Of a stretch of DNA of 64,000 nucleotides, positions 36,567 to 45,183 are shown piece by piece. The notes beneath the pieces are model-generated. The model did not search any database and had not been told where the DNA came from. It saw only the letters and a list, made by a program, of their open reading frames with translations. A program made the position numbers and the translations under genes. Location of the stretch: assembly GCA_014055525.1 (NCBI GenBank), contig WIAH01000003.1, positions 62,001-126,000 of the forward strand, in the 5' to 3' direction. This stretch comes from Nitrospira sp. CR1.3. GTDB taxonomy: Bacteria; Nitrospirota; Nitrospiria; Nitrospirales; Nitrospiraceae. How positions within the stretch are numbered: position 1 is the first letter of the stretch; each line of letters begins with the position of its first letter.

Positions 36567-37301
36567 ATGAGGTCCTCAGTCATTACCGTGCCGGCGTTTG
36601 CCTCGTCGCAGGACGGAGTCCGGCATTTTTTCGGCACGCGCGCGCATGCCGATTCTCTCGCGCTCGATGTCGGAGTGCCAGTTCCGGCAACCGGGTCCGG
36701 CGGCCGAGGCTGGCTCCTGTCGGTGAAGCAGGTGCACGGCACGGATGCGCTGGTCGTCGATCGGCCGTTGACTGAAGTCGATCGATTTGACGGAGGTTGG
36801 GACGCGCTGGTCACCGACCAACCGGGCGTGACTGTCGCCGTGCGGACGGCCGATTGCGTGCCAGTGCTGGTCTATGATCGTCGCCGGCGGGCCGTGGCAG
36901 CCATCCATGCGGGATGGCGGGGAGCGGTCGCGGGAATCGTGCCCAAAACGATCGAACTCATGATGGCCCGGTTTCAGCTTATCGAAGCGGATCTTCGCAT
37001 CAGCATCGGTCCCTCCGCCGGCCCCTGTTGTTATGAGGTCGACGAGCCGGTCCTGACGCCGCTACGACAAGAACTGCCGGACTGGCAGTCTGTCATACAA
37101 CATGAACGAGGCGCGACTGCGCGGCTGGATCTGAAGAAGCTTGTTCGTCGCCAAGTCGAGCAGTTCGGCATTGCGGCTGACCAGGTAACCTCCGTGAATC
37201 TCTGCACCATCTGCCATGATGACCTGTTCTATTCCTATCGGCGAGAAGGGCGCGTGAACGGGACGATGGTGAGCGGCATCACCTTGGTGCCGCGCGGCTA
37301 G
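36567..37301 (+). CDS. pgeF: Polyphenol oxidase-family protein, purine nucleoside/murein-precursor editing (YfiH)
   Basis: 244 residues from the ATG at 36567; a longer frame from 36489 would overlap ftsZ. The Zn-site motifs are clear: SVKQVHGTDAL near residue 55, VRTADCVPVLVYD near 92 and AAIHAGWRGAVAG near 110, followed by SIGPSAGPCCYEV. Family members hydrolyse or phosphorolyse purine nucleosides; in E. coli the homologue removes wrongly built UDP-MurNAc-L-Ser species. Its place right behind dcw fits the latter. Old annotations call it laccase. Confidence 0.92.
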   Translation: MRSSVITVPAFASSQDGVRHFFGTRAHADSLALDVGVPVPATGSGGRGWLLSVKQVHGTDALVVDRPLTEVDRFDGGWDALVTDQPGVTVAVRTADCVPVLVYDRRRRAVAAIHAGWRGAVAGIVPKTIELMMARFQLIEADLRISIGPSAGPCCYEVDEPVLTPLRQELPDWQSVIQHERGATARLDLKKLVRRQVEQFGIAADQVTSVNLCTICHDDLFYSYRREGRVNGTMVSGITLVPRG

Positions 37302-37342
37302 CCCTTCCCTCGTCCGGTTGGGTAGAATGAACGCCTATCGTA

Positions 37343-37357
37343 GAACAGGACCTGTTC
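37343..37357. promoter_or_regulatory. 15-bp palindrome 7 bp before the yggS start codon
   Basis: GAACAGG-A-CCTGTTC is a perfect inverted repeat around one central A. It sits where the ribosome-binding site of yggS should be. The GAAC-N7-GTTC form invites comparison with SOS-type operators, but no such regulator is known for this organism, and it could also be an mRNA hairpin over the initiation region. Confidence 0.4.
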
Positions 37358-37364
37358 AGGCAGC

Positions 37365-38075
37365 ATGAACGCACGGGCGGACGGTTCAATCGGCGATCGT
37401 CTCAGACTCGTTCTGGATCGAATCGATCGAGCCGCAGAAACCTCCGGTCGCGGACGGGAGAGCATCCGACTCGTGGCTGCCACGAAGAGCGTGTCTGCCG
37501 AACGCATCCGAGAGGCGATAGCGGCGGGGCTGAGATTCGCAGGTGAAAATCGTTTGCAAGAGGCGCTTCCGAAAATCGAAGTCTTGCGCGGCGAGCCGAT
37601 CCGTTGGCATTTCATCGGGCAGTTGCAACGTCGCAAGGTTCGTGATGTCGTCGGAGCGTTCGACGTGATCCATTCCGTCGATAGCCTCGAGCTTGCTTCA
37701 GAAATCAATCGCAGGGCCGGGGAAGCCGGGCTTCGACAAGCGGTGTTGCTGGAAGTGAACGTCGGAGGAGAGACGACGAAGGCGGGGTTTCAGCCCGATC
37801 GACTCGAAGAGATTCTGCCGCGGATCTGCGGATTGCAACATCTGGACATCAGAGGTTTGATGACGATCCCGCCGCCGGTTGGTGATGCGGAGCAAGCCAG
37901 ACCCTATTTCCGCCGTTTGCGCGAGTTGGCCGGGCGTCTCTCTCACCAGGTTGTTTCCGCTGCTTCGATGGATGAGCTCTCGATGGGGATGTCCAACGAC
38001 TACACCGTGGCTATAGAAGAGGGAGCCACCATGGTCCGCGTGGGAACGGCAATTTTCGGGATGCGTCATGAGTAG
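37365..38075 (+). CDS. yggS: Pyridoxal phosphate homeostasis protein (YggS/PLPBP)
   Basis: 236 residues, single-domain TIM barrel like the N-terminal half of alanine racemase. VAATKSVS carries the PLP-binding Lys41; FAGENRLQEALPKI, WHFIGQLQRRKVR, and the C-terminal ELSMGMSNDYTVAIEEGATMVRVG are family signatures. It has no racemase activity in known cases and buffers cellular PLP. The neighbourhood yggS-proC-yggT-divIVA after dcw is widely conserved. Overlaps proC by 8 bp. Confidence 0.95.
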   Translation: MNARADGSIGDRLRLVLDRIDRAAETSGRGRESIRLVAATKSVSAERIREAIAAGLRFAGENRLQEALPKIEVLRGEPIRWHFIGQLQRRKVRDVVGAFDVIHSVDSLELASEINRRAGEAGLRQAVLLEVNVGGETTKAGFQPDRLEEILPRICGLQHLDIRGLMTIPPPVGDAEQARPYFRRLRELAGRLSHQVVSAASMDELSMGMSNDYTVAIEEGATMVRVGTAIFGMRHE

Positions 38076-38883
38076 CTTGCGGACGAAGCCGGTCGCATTC
38101 ATCGGCGGCGGGCAGATGACCGAGGCCATTGTCGGCGGTCTCCTTGCCGGTCAGGTCTGCTCGCCGGAATGTATTTGGGCGAGCGACCCGGTCGCAGCGA
38201 GACGCGATCGATTGAAGAGCGAGTTCGGCGTTCGCGTCGGTGAAGACAATCGCGCGGCTGTGAAATGGGCCGAGGTAATCGTCCTGGCCGTCAAACCTCA
38301 AACATTGCCGGATGTGCTCAAGGGCATCGGCTCCGGCCTTGCCGGGAAGCTTGCGGTGTCAATCGCCGCAGGGGTCACCATCCGTGCCATCGCTGAACAG
38401 GCACCGGAAGCAGGAGGAATCATCCGTGCGATGCCCAATCAGCCGGTGCTGGTGCGGGAAGGCATGACCGCTCTGGCCGCCGCAGACGGCGTGACGGCTC
38501 CTGACCTGCAGATCGTGCGAACAATCTTCGAAGCGGTCGGGCGCGTAGTCTCCGTGGACGAACGACTGATGGATGCCGTGACGGGATTGAGCGGAAGCGG
38601 CCCGGCCTATGTGTTTCAGGCCATCGAGGCATTGGCCGACGGAGGCGTCAAGATGGGCCTGCCGCGGCAGACCGCGGAACTTCTAGCGGCACAGACGGTG
38701 TTGGGCGCGGCGCGTTTGGTGCTGGAATCCGGAGAACATCCCGCCAAGCTCAAGGATCGTGTGGCATCTCCCGGAGGAACCACGATCGCAGGGCTCCATC
38801 AGCTTGAACAAGGGGGCTTCCGTGCTACACTGATGGGGGCTGTAGAGGCGGCCACCAAGAGGTCACAGGAATTGGGGCGCTGA
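38068..38883 (+). CDS. proC: Pyrroline-5-carboxylate reductase
   Basis: 271 residues. The N-terminal Rossmann loop is FIGGGQMTEAIVGGLL; VLAVKPQTLPDVL lies near residue 72; the catalytic/dimer region contains DAVTGLSGSGPAYVFQAIEALADGGVKMGL, and RVASPGGTTIAGL near 232 is the ProC signature. It reduces pyrroline-5-carboxylate to proline with NAD(P)H. The ATG overlaps yggS by 8 bp and the TGA overlaps the yggT ATG, so the three are one operon. Confidence 0.96.
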   Translation: MSSLRTKPVAFIGGGQMTEAIVGGLLAGQVCSPECIWASDPVAARRDRLKSEFGVRVGEDNRAAVKWAEVIVLAVKPQTLPDVLKGIGSGLAGKLAVSIAAGVTIRAIAEQAPEAGGIIRAMPNQPVLVREGMTALAAADGVTAPDLQIVRTIFEAVGRVVSVDERLMDAVTGLSGSGPAYVFQAIEALADGGVKMGLPRQTAELLAAQTVLGAARLVLESGEHPAKLKDRVASPGGTTIAGLHQLEQGGFRATLMGAVEAATKRSQELGR

Positions 38884-39179
38884 TGTTCATCGGAGGCAAC
38901 ATCCTTCAGGCACTCGCGACGATTTTGGACACGGTCCTGTGGCTTTACATGTGGGTGATCATCGCCCGAGCCCTGATTTCCTGGGTCAATCCCGATCCCT
39001 GGAACCCGATCGTGCAATTTCTCGAACGGGTCACTGAACCGGTCTTGTCGCCGATACGGCGCTGGGTCGGATGGCGGATGGGCATCGATCTTTCGCCGAT
39101 CATCGCCATTCTTGTGATCACCTTCCTGCAAATTGCGCTGGTCCAGACGCTCCGTGACATCGCCGTCCGCATGAACTGA
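38883..39179 (+). CDS. yggT: YggT family membrane protein
   Basis: 98 residues with two hydrophobic helices (ILDTVLWLYMWVIIARALISW and SPIIAILVITFLQIALVQTL). The motif between them, NPDPWNPIVQFLERVTEPVLSPIRR, is the family signature. Function is not settled; homologues are tied to osmotic stress and to division in cyanobacteria and actinobacteria. It starts within the proC stop (TGATG). Confidence 0.93.
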   Translation: MFIGGNILQALATILDTVLWLYMWVIIARALISWVNPDPWNPIVQFLERVTEPVLSPIRRWVGWRMGIDLSPIIAILVITFLQIALVQTLRDIAVRMN

Positions 39180-39199
39180 ATCGATCAAGGGGGGACGCC

Positions 39200-39712
39200 A
39201 TGAAAATCACGCCGCTCGATATCCAGCAAATGGTGTTCAAAGTCGGTTTTCGCGGCTACGACAGGGAAGAGGTCAACCGTTTTCTGGAGGAACTGGCGGA
39301 AACCGTGGAACTGCTGAATCGGGACAACGCGATTCAGCGGGAGAAGATCGTCTTTCTTGAGCAGCAGATTACCGAACTGAAGCGGACCGAAGTCACATTG
39401 TCGAATACCCTGGTTTCGGCGCAGACACTGGCCGAAGACGTCAAGCGCAGCGCGCAGCGTGAATCGGAGCTGGTGATCAAGGAGGCCGAGCTCAAGGCTG
39501 GCGACATGATCCGCCAGGCCAGGGTGGAACTGAACAATACTCAACGGGATCTGGCGGCTCTTCAGAAGCAACGACTGCTCATGGTCGAGCGGCTGCGCGC
39601 GACATTACGGACCTTTGAACGGATGCTGGAGGTCGAGGAACAGGAGGCGTTTACCGACGCCGCCTCGACGTCGGAAGACAACCTCGAAGGACAGTCGAGC
39701 CCGGCCTTGTAA
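39200..39712 (+). CDS. divIVA: DivIVA-family cell pole/septum protein
   Basis: 170 residues. The N-terminal ITPLDIQQMVFKVGFRGYDREEVNRFL is the DivIVA lipid-binding segment; the rest is mostly coiled coil with a long middle region rich in Glu, Leu and Arg. DivIVA binds curved membrane and organises partners at poles or septum. Best known from Gram-positives but also found in several Gram-negative phyla. It follows yggT by 20 bp with a GGGGGGA site before the ATG. Confidence 0.93.
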   Translation: MKITPLDIQQMVFKVGFRGYDREEVNRFLEELAETVELLNRDNAIQREKIVFLEQQITELKRTEVTLSNTLVSAQTLAEDVKRSAQRESELVIKEAELKAGDMIRQARVELNNTQRDLAALQKQRLLMVERLRATLRTFERMLEVEEQEAFTDAASTSEDNLEGQSSPAL

Positions 39713-39787
39713 GACAAATCGCGTGAGCCCTTCGGTGATTCTTCTCCGGTTGTATTCTTGCCGTTCCGTCCGCGTCGCGTCATTTCC

Positions 39788-40921
39788 ATGATGGTACCAC
39801 CTGCGATTCACTCGGCGATGCAGTCGGCCGTAGAGGACGGGGTGTTTCCCGGCGCCGTCCTCGCTGTTCGAGTACGGAGCAAACTGCAATTCATCGAGGT
39901 CTCGGGGCGATTGTCATCGGGAGCGACCAGCCCGCCGGTGCAGGCGTCGACGCTGTACGATCTTGCCTCGCTGACCAAACCCTTGGTGACCGTGACATCG
40001 GTGCTGCTGCTGGTGCAACGAGCGAAGGTTCGTCTCGACGATCCCATCCAACATATACTGGCCGAATTGACGGGAACCGCCGTCGGGCAAGCGACCATGC
40101 AAGACCTGCTGACTCACAGCTCCGGTCTTCCAGGATGGCGACCGCTCTATGAACGGCTGGCGGCGAAAGGGATGTCGCCGGATCGTGTCGAACCTGCCTC
40201 TGTCAGACAGGCGGTATTGCGACTGATTCGTGAGGAACCGATGGTCTATCCCAGGGGGGCCAGAAGTCTCTATAGCGATCTCGGTTTCATTCTCCTCGGA
40301 TTGATCGTTGAACGGCTGACCGGGATGATGCTTGATCGATGGTACCGTGAAACGGTGACCGGACCGCTCCGGGCCGCGCCCCTGCTCTTCTCGCCGATTG
40401 CCGCCGCTACCTCCGGCGCGCAGGCGCCGGGTATCGATCCGGTGGCCATTGCGCCGACCGAATACGACAGTTGGCGAAACAGAATGCTGCAAGGAGAGGT
40501 CCATGACGAGAATGCCGCGGCCTTGGGAGGGATCGCAGGCCATGCAGGGCTCTTCGGCACCGCCGAAGCGGTACTCGCTCTGTCCGGAGCATGGCTGCAG
40601 GCCCATCACGGAGAGCCGTCGATTCTCGATCCCGGACTTGTGCGTCGGTTCGCCGCTCGTCAACAGGAGATACCTCAGTCGAGCTGGGCGCTGGGATGGG
40701 ATACGCCTACGGCACCCTCCTCATCGGGCGCGTTTTTCTCCGCAAGTTCTTTCGGACATCTGGGGTATACCGGCACCTCGTTGTGGGTGGATCCCGTTCG
40801 GGATCTCGAGGTGGCTCTCTTATCGAACCGCGTGCATCCGTCAAGGAGAAACGAGAAGATTCGAGAATTCCGACCGCGGATCCACGATCTCGTGGTTCAA
40901 GAGTGCGCGCCGGCGCGCTAG
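39788..40921 (+). CDS. Beta-lactamase-fold serine hydrolase
   Basis: 377 residues from the ATG at 39788; a TTG at 39758 is possible. Class C-like active-site blocks: SLTK near residue 62 (SxxK), YSDLGF near 160 (Tyr-x-Asn/Asp) and HLGYTGTSLWVDP near 330 (H-x-G-type KTG substitute). A CAGL-like NAAALGGIAGHAGLFGTA motif is typical of the esterase/D-aminopeptidase subgroup. No signal peptide is obvious. Likely an esterase or murein-peptide hydrolase rather than a resistance beta-lactamase. It is convergent with the next gene, 6 bp away. Confidence 0.85.
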   Translation: MMVPPAIHSAMQSAVEDGVFPGAVLAVRVRSKLQFIEVSGRLSSGATSPPVQASTLYDLASLTKPLVTVTSVLLLVQRAKVRLDDPIQHILAELTGTAVGQATMQDLLTHSSGLPGWRPLYERLAAKGMSPDRVEPASVRQAVLRLIREEPMVYPRGARSLYSDLGFILLGLIVERLTGMMLDRWYRETVTGPLRAAPLLFSPIAAATSGAQAPGIDPVAIAPTEYDSWRNRMLQGEVHDENAAALGGIAGHAGLFGTAEAVLALSGAWLQAHHGEPSILDPGLVRRFAARQQEIPQSSWALGWDTPTAPSSSGAFFSASSFGHLGYTGTSLWVDPVRDLEVALLSNRVHPSRRNEKIREFRPRIHDLVVQECAPAR

Positions 40922-40927
40922 GAGTCC

Positions 40928-41245
40928 TTAGGCAGGGTCTTGGTGCTCAAGCCAGGTTTCTTTTTCGGCGAGATATTTTGAGCCCTTGAAGTTCGCCCTC
41001 GTCCGTAATCGACGGAAGCCCAACCGATACAATTTGTCGACGAGTTCCTTGACTGCTGCGGCAATGGTCGGATGGGATTGTCCTTCGACGGTCAGCGCCT
41101 CGTACATGACCTTGGCTGCATAGCCGGACGGTGTCCGATTCACAAGGATAGCGCGGTTAAAGTAACGATCGCTCGGATCGACCCCTTCGATCTGATGTTT
41201 TTCAACCAGCCCTTCCTTCTTGAACAGCGATGCCAGGGAACTCAT
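40928..41245 (-). CDS. Small conserved-looking protein, unrecognised
   Basis: 105 residues from the ATG at 41245, which has the excellent site GGAGG 6 bp ahead; an ATG at 41326 lies beyond the promoter at 41286-41315. The protein is basic and mixed alpha/beta: FKKEGLVEKHQIEGVDPSDRYFNR, then ILVNRTPSGYAAKVMYEAL, then AAVKELVDKLYRLGFRRLRTRANF. It has no signal or membrane helix, so it is cytosolic. I do not recognise a family. Its promoter is back to back with that of pgsA. Confidence 0.75.
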   Translation of the reverse strand: MSSLASLFKKEGLVEKHQIEGVDPSDRYFNRAILVNRTPSGYAAKVMYEALTVEGQSHPTIAAAVKELVDKLYRLGFRRLRTRANFKGSKYLAEKETWLEHQDPA

Positions 41246-41285
41246 GAACGCCTCCGCAGGACCGATCGTTCGATCTGTGCGCGCC

Positions 41286-41315
41286 AGTATAGGGGAGGTT
41301 CTGTGCGGACTGCAA
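41286..41315 (-). promoter_or_regulatory. Candidate promoter for the 105-residue minus-strand gene
   Basis: Minus-strand TTGCAG (41310-41315), 18 bp, TATACT (41286-41291). The leader would be about 34 nt and carries GGAGG before the ATG at 41245. Only four bases separate this -35 from the pgsA -35 on the other strand. Confidence 0.55.
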
Positions 41316-41319
41316 GACA

Positions 41320-41348
41320 TTGACAAGGTGCAAAGGCCCTCCTATCAT
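41320..41348 (+). promoter_or_regulatory. Candidate promoter for pgsA
   Basis: TTGACA (41320-41325), 17 bp, TATCAT (41343-41348). Predicted start near 41355, about 32 nt before the ATG at 41387. Divergent from the promoter at 41286-41315. Confidence 0.7.
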
Positions 41349-41386
41349 TTTCCGCCGACTGCGGCGGAGAGGCGCCCCCGACTGGC

Positions 41387-41923
41387 ATGAATATCCCCAA
41401 CAGCTTGACTCTGCTTCGAATCCTCCTGATCCCTGTATACATCGGGTTGCTGGTCTACGAGCAATTTGATCAGGCGCTTATCGTGTTGCTGGTGGCGGGG
41501 GTCACCGACGCGCTCGACGGAACCATCGCTCGGGCTGCGAATCAGAAAACCCGCCTCGGAGCATTTCTGGATCCCCTGGCCGACAAGCTGCTGTTGACGT
41601 CCGGTTTCATCACGCTATCGACGATTCATGTCATTCCGACATGGGTCACGATCGTGGTGGTCAGTCGAGACGTGATGTTGTTGCTGGGAACAGCCGTGGC
41701 GCAGCTCACGGAAACCGAGATCGACATTACGCCGACCTTCCTGGGAAAGGGCACGACCTTTCTTCAACTGTCCTATGTCCTGCTGGTGATCTTCTTGAGC
41801 TCCCGTCGCATTGAGCTTCACTACCTTCATCCGCTTCTCCTCGGCATGGTCGCCTTCACGCTCCTTTCGGGGCTGCACTATCTCTATCGAGGCTACCGTC
41901 GAACGGGACCCGTCGGCCTGTAA
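41387..41923 (+). CDS. pgsA: CDP-diacylglycerol:glycerol-3-phosphate phosphatidyltransferase
   Basis: 178 residues, several membrane helices. The N-terminal MNIPNSLTLLRILLIPVYI is typical, and the catalytic motif of CDP-alcohol phosphatidyltransferases is intact as DALDGTIARAANQKTRLGAFLDPLADK (DG-x2-AR-x8-G-x3-D-x3-D). It makes phosphatidylglycerophosphate, the first step to phosphatidylglycerol. It has its own promoter and stands alone between convergent and promoter-separated neighbours. Another CDP-alcohol acceptor cannot be wholly excluded. Confidence 0.9.
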   Translation: MNIPNSLTLLRILLIPVYIGLLVYEQFDQALIVLLVAGVTDALDGTIARAANQKTRLGAFLDPLADKLLLTSGFITLSTIHVIPTWVTIVVVSRDVMLLLGTAVAQLTETEIDITPTFLGKGTTFLQLSYVLLVIFLSSRRIELHYLHPLLLGMVAFTLLSGLHYLYRGYRRTGPVGL

Positions 41924-41974
41924 ACTTGCCTCGAATGCGCCGGCGCGGACTCCACGCTCGGATCATGCATTTGT

Positions 41975-42003
41975 TTGACAGGTTTTGAGGTCGTCAGTAG
42001 ACT
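41975..42003 (+). promoter_or_regulatory. Candidate promoter for the pilC-pilS-pilR-ispE run
   Basis: TTGACA (41975-41980), 17 bp, TAGACT (41998-42003). The leader to the pilC ATG at 42071 would be about 60 nt. Confidence 0.6.
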
Positions 42004-42070
42004 CGCTTGGTAGGGATTTCTTTTCAACTGTTCCACACCTGCACTGATCATTTAGCAAGTGGAGTAGCGT

Positions 42071-43285
42071 ATGGCGACCTTTGCATATGTCGGGCGCTCA
42101 CGATCGGGTGCCGTAAAGAAGGGTGAGTTGACGGCCAAGACCAGGGACGAGGCAGTCGACCAACTTCGCAAGCAAAGCATCGTCGTCACGAGTCTCGACG
42201 AAAAAGCCGGCAAAGGGGGATTCACCCTCAGCTTTGGCACCGGACTGACCGACAAGGACCTTGTCGTCTTCACCCGCCAATTCGGCACCATGATCAATGC
42301 GGGTCTTCCGCTGGTGCAGTGTCTCGAAATTCTCTCGACACAGTCGGAAAACAAGGTGTTGCGCGAAACGGTGAGCGAGGTGAAAGTTCAAGTCGAGGCC
42401 GGCTCGACTTTTTCGGACGCGTTGCGGCGACATCCGAAAGTATTCGACGACTTGTACGTGAACATGGTGCACGCCGGCGAAGTCGGAGGCTTGCTCGATA
42501 CCATTCTGACGAGATTAGCCAAGCATATCGAGAAAGCCATGAAGCTCAAAGGACAGATCAAGTCCGCGATGGTGTACCCGGCGGCAATTCTTGGTGTCGC
42601 AGGGGTCGTCATTACCGTGTTGATGATCTGGGTGATCCCGATCTTCGCCAAAATGTTCGAGGAATTATCCAACGGGAAGATGGGATTGCCGGGCCCGACT
42701 CAGATGGTCATTGAAATCAGCAATGCTTTCCAATCCTATTGGTACATCGCCATCGCGGTTGCAGTTGCCGCGGTCTCCGTCGTGAAGAAGTACTATGCCA
42801 CTCCGAAGGGGAGGATGGCGATTGATAAATTCCTGCTCAAGACGCCCGTGTTCGGCGACCTCATTCGAAAAGCGTCGGTCGCAAAGTTCACGCGTACGCT
42901 CGGCACCCTCTTGTCAAGCGGAGTTCCGTTGCTCGACGGATTGATCATCTGTGCAAAAACCTCCGGCAACAAGGTCATTGAGGAGGCCTTGCTGAATGCC
43001 CGTGTGAGTATCAGCGGCGGTAAAACGATCGCCGATCCGCTTACGCAGAGCCAGGTATTCCCCAAGATGGTCACCCATATGATCGCCGTCGGCGAATCGA
43101 CGGGCGCCCTCGATGCCATGCTCGGCAAGATTGCCGATTTCTATGAAGATGAGGTCGACCAGGCGGTCGCATCGCTGACGTCCCTGCTCGAACCGCTGAT
43201 GATGGTGTTCCTCGGGGTAGTCATCGGGTTCATCGTGATCGCCATGTATCTTCCTATCTTCAAGATGGCGTCCGCGATCGGGTAG
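42071..43285 (+). CDS. pilC: Type IV pilus inner-membrane platform protein PilC
   Basis: 404 residues. The N-terminal ATFAYVGRSRSGAVKKGELTAKTRDEA is the usual PilC/GspF start. Two homologous T2SSF domains follow (residues about 70-195 and 270-395), each with the VFTRQFGTMINAGLPLVQCLE or KFTRTLGTLLSSGVPLLDGL pattern, and three membrane helices. PilC couples the PilB/PilT motors to the pilus base. pilB and pilT are not in the window, though PilS and PilR follow directly, which favours pilus over secretion. Confidence 0.93.
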   Translation: MATFAYVGRSRSGAVKKGELTAKTRDEAVDQLRKQSIVVTSLDEKAGKGGFTLSFGTGLTDKDLVVFTRQFGTMINAGLPLVQCLEILSTQSENKVLRETVSEVKVQVEAGSTFSDALRRHPKVFDDLYVNMVHAGEVGGLLDTILTRLAKHIEKAMKLKGQIKSAMVYPAAILGVAGVVITVLMIWVIPIFAKMFEELSNGKMGLPGPTQMVIEISNAFQSYWYIAIAVAVAAVSVVKKYYATPKGRMAIDKFLLKTPVFGDLIRKASVAKFTRTLGTLLSSGVPLLDGLIICAKTSGNKVIEEALLNARVSISGGKTIADPLTQSQVFPKMVTHMIAVGESTGALDAMLGKIADFYEDEVDQAVASLTSLLEPLMMVFLGVVIGFIVIAMYLPIFKMASAIG

Positions 43286-43290
43286 GAAGC

Positions 43291-45183
43291 TTGCCCCTTC
43301 GAGATCGGTTGGAAGGGAGCCGGGCTTCCCTATGGTCGATGGCTCAAGAAATGGGAGCAGCGAGCCCGTCCATCGCTCCCGTGCCCAGACCAATCGATGT
43401 TGTTCCTCCCGCAACGCCTATGAAAACCGGTCTGAGGGAGCCAATTCCTCAGACAACCCTGTGCATTGGTGCCTCGTTTCACGGCATGGATGATTTGCGG
43501 ACCAGGCTCCGATGGTTGATGGCGTTTCGGGTGGCGATCGTCACCCTGTTACTCGGGCTCTCGCTTATTTTCCAGGCGACGAAAGGCGAGCAGGTCGAGA
43601 CATATTACGCGCTCATTATCCTGACGTACGCCGTTACGATTCCCTCCGCGCTCTTGCTCTCATATCTGTCGGGCCCATCCGCCCTCACCGTCTTTTTCTG
43701 GACTCAAGTCGGAATCGATTTCCTGTTGGAAACCATGCTGGTTGTACGGACGGGAGGCGTCGACAGTCCGTTTGCCGTCCTGTACGTGATAACGGTGACA
43801 GTCGCGAGCCTCGTTCCCCGGAGGCGCGTCGGGCTTCTTGCAGCCTGCGGCTGCATTATCCTCTTTGGTGCCGTCACGAACATTCAACTCTACGGTTTTG
43901 CCGACACCTGGGGGTGGATGCAGCAAAGCCGTTCGACGGGCCCCGAAACCTTTCAAACCTTCGGCGCCTACGCATTGGCGCTTCTGGTGGTAGGGCTACT
44001 CAGCGGCACATTGGCAGACCAACTTCAGCAAGCAGATCAGTCGCTCCGGGAAAAGGAACAGGGCCTGACCAGGCTCCAGGCGTTTCACGAAAACATCGTG
44101 CAAAGTATCAGCAGCGGGGTGTTCACGGCCGACGCGACCGGGGCCGTTACCTCATTCAATCCGGCCGCGCAGGAGGCGACGGGATATACCCTCACCCGCG
44201 TGATCGGGCGTCAATGGCGTGAAGTATTCAACTGGCATCCCGCTCGAGCCTCCGATGAACTGGGGAGCGGAACGGTATCCGCGATGATTCGATTTGAAGT
44301 GGAGTGTAAGCGCGCGGACGGGAGCCGGCTGGTGCTCGGCATGACGGTGTCCCCCCTACATGAACAGGGCCAACAGGCGGGCTTGGTCGGCGTGTTCAAA
44401 GATTTGACGCAAATCAGAGACCTCGAGGAGGAAATGCGGCGAAAGGAATGGCTGGCGAACCTCGGGGAAATGTCGGCCGGAATGGCGCATGAGATCCGGA
44501 ACCCGCTCGGCGCGTTGGCCGGCGCCATGCAGATGTTGAGGAAGGAAGCGGCGGCGGACGACACGGATCGCCGGCTGATGGATATCGCGATCAGGGAGGC
44601 GACGCGATTGGATTCGATCATCACGGAGTTTCTCCAATATGCCCGTCCGCCGGCCCTGAATCTTGCCGAGCACGATATCAATAAAGTGCTTGCCGAGACT
44701 CTGGATCTGGTCCAACATGAAGCACGGACACGCTCCAATCTCAAGATCGTGACCACGCTCGCATCCATGGCTCTCGTGGCGCAGGTCGATCAGAATCAAA
44801 TGCGGCAGGTCTTCTGGAATCTCGCAACCAATGCGTTTGAGGCGATGCCGGCCGGAGGACAACTGACGATTACGACCGGGTGCCGCCAGGTCGAGGCCGG
44901 AAGCCGTAAAGGCGAGATCATCGAGATCGCATTTCAAGACCAGGGAGAAGGGATTCCGAAACAGAATCTGGACAAGATCTTCCTTCCGTTCTTTACAACC
45001 AAGAAGGAGGGGTCCGGATTGGGTCTTGCCGCGGTCCACCGCATCGTCGACCTCCATGGAGGGTGGATCAAAGTGGAAAGTAGCCGGCTGCAGGGGACCC
45101 GCTTCGTAGTTTGTATGCCTCGTTCAGGCGATGACGGGGTGCGGCTTTGGCATGAGGGACGGACGCCGTGGAAAAGATCCTAG
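43291..45183 (+). CDS. pilS: Sensor histidine kinase of the PilS type
   Basis: Up to 630 residues; the start is uncertain, with in-frame TTG 43291 and ATG at 43339, 43423 and 43486, none with a clear ribosome-binding site. The conserved protein seems to begin near 43486 (MDDLRTRLRWLMAFR). Six membrane helices, then a PAS domain (VQSISSGVFTADATGAV), then the H-box GMAHEIRNPLGALAG, the N-box WNLATNAFEAM and the G-boxes DQGEGIP and GSGLGLAAVHRIV. It should phosphorylate the regulator encoded next, with a 16-bp overlap, to control pilin or related genes. Confidence 0.88.
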   Translation: MPLRDRLEGSRASLWSMAQEMGAASPSIAPVPRPIDVVPPATPMKTGLREPIPQTTLCIGASFHGMDDLRTRLRWLMAFRVAIVTLLLGLSLIFQATKGEQVETYYALIILTYAVTIPSALLLSYLSGPSALTVFFWTQVGIDFLLETMLVVRTGGVDSPFAVLYVITVTVASLVPRRRVGLLAACGCIILFGAVTNIQLYGFADTWGWMQQSRSTGPETFQTFGAYALALLVVGLLSGTLADQLQQADQSLREKEQGLTRLQAFHENIVQSISSGVFTADATGAVTSFNPAAQEATGYTLTRVIGRQWREVFNWHPARASDELGSGTVSAMIRFEVECKRADGSRLVLGMTVSPLHEQGQQAGLVGVFKDLTQIRDLEEEMRRKEWLANLGEMSAGMAHEIRNPLGALAGAMQMLRKEAAADDTDRRLMDIAIREATRLDSIITEFLQYARPPALNLAEHDINKVLAETLDLVQHEARTRSNLKIVTTLASMALVAQVDQNQMRQVFWNLATNAFEAMPAGGQLTITTGCRQVEAGSRKGEIIEIAFQDQGEGIPKQNLDKIFLPFFTTKKEGSGLGLAAVHRIVDLHGGWIKVESSRLQGTRFVVCMPRSGDDGVRLWHEGRTPWKRS

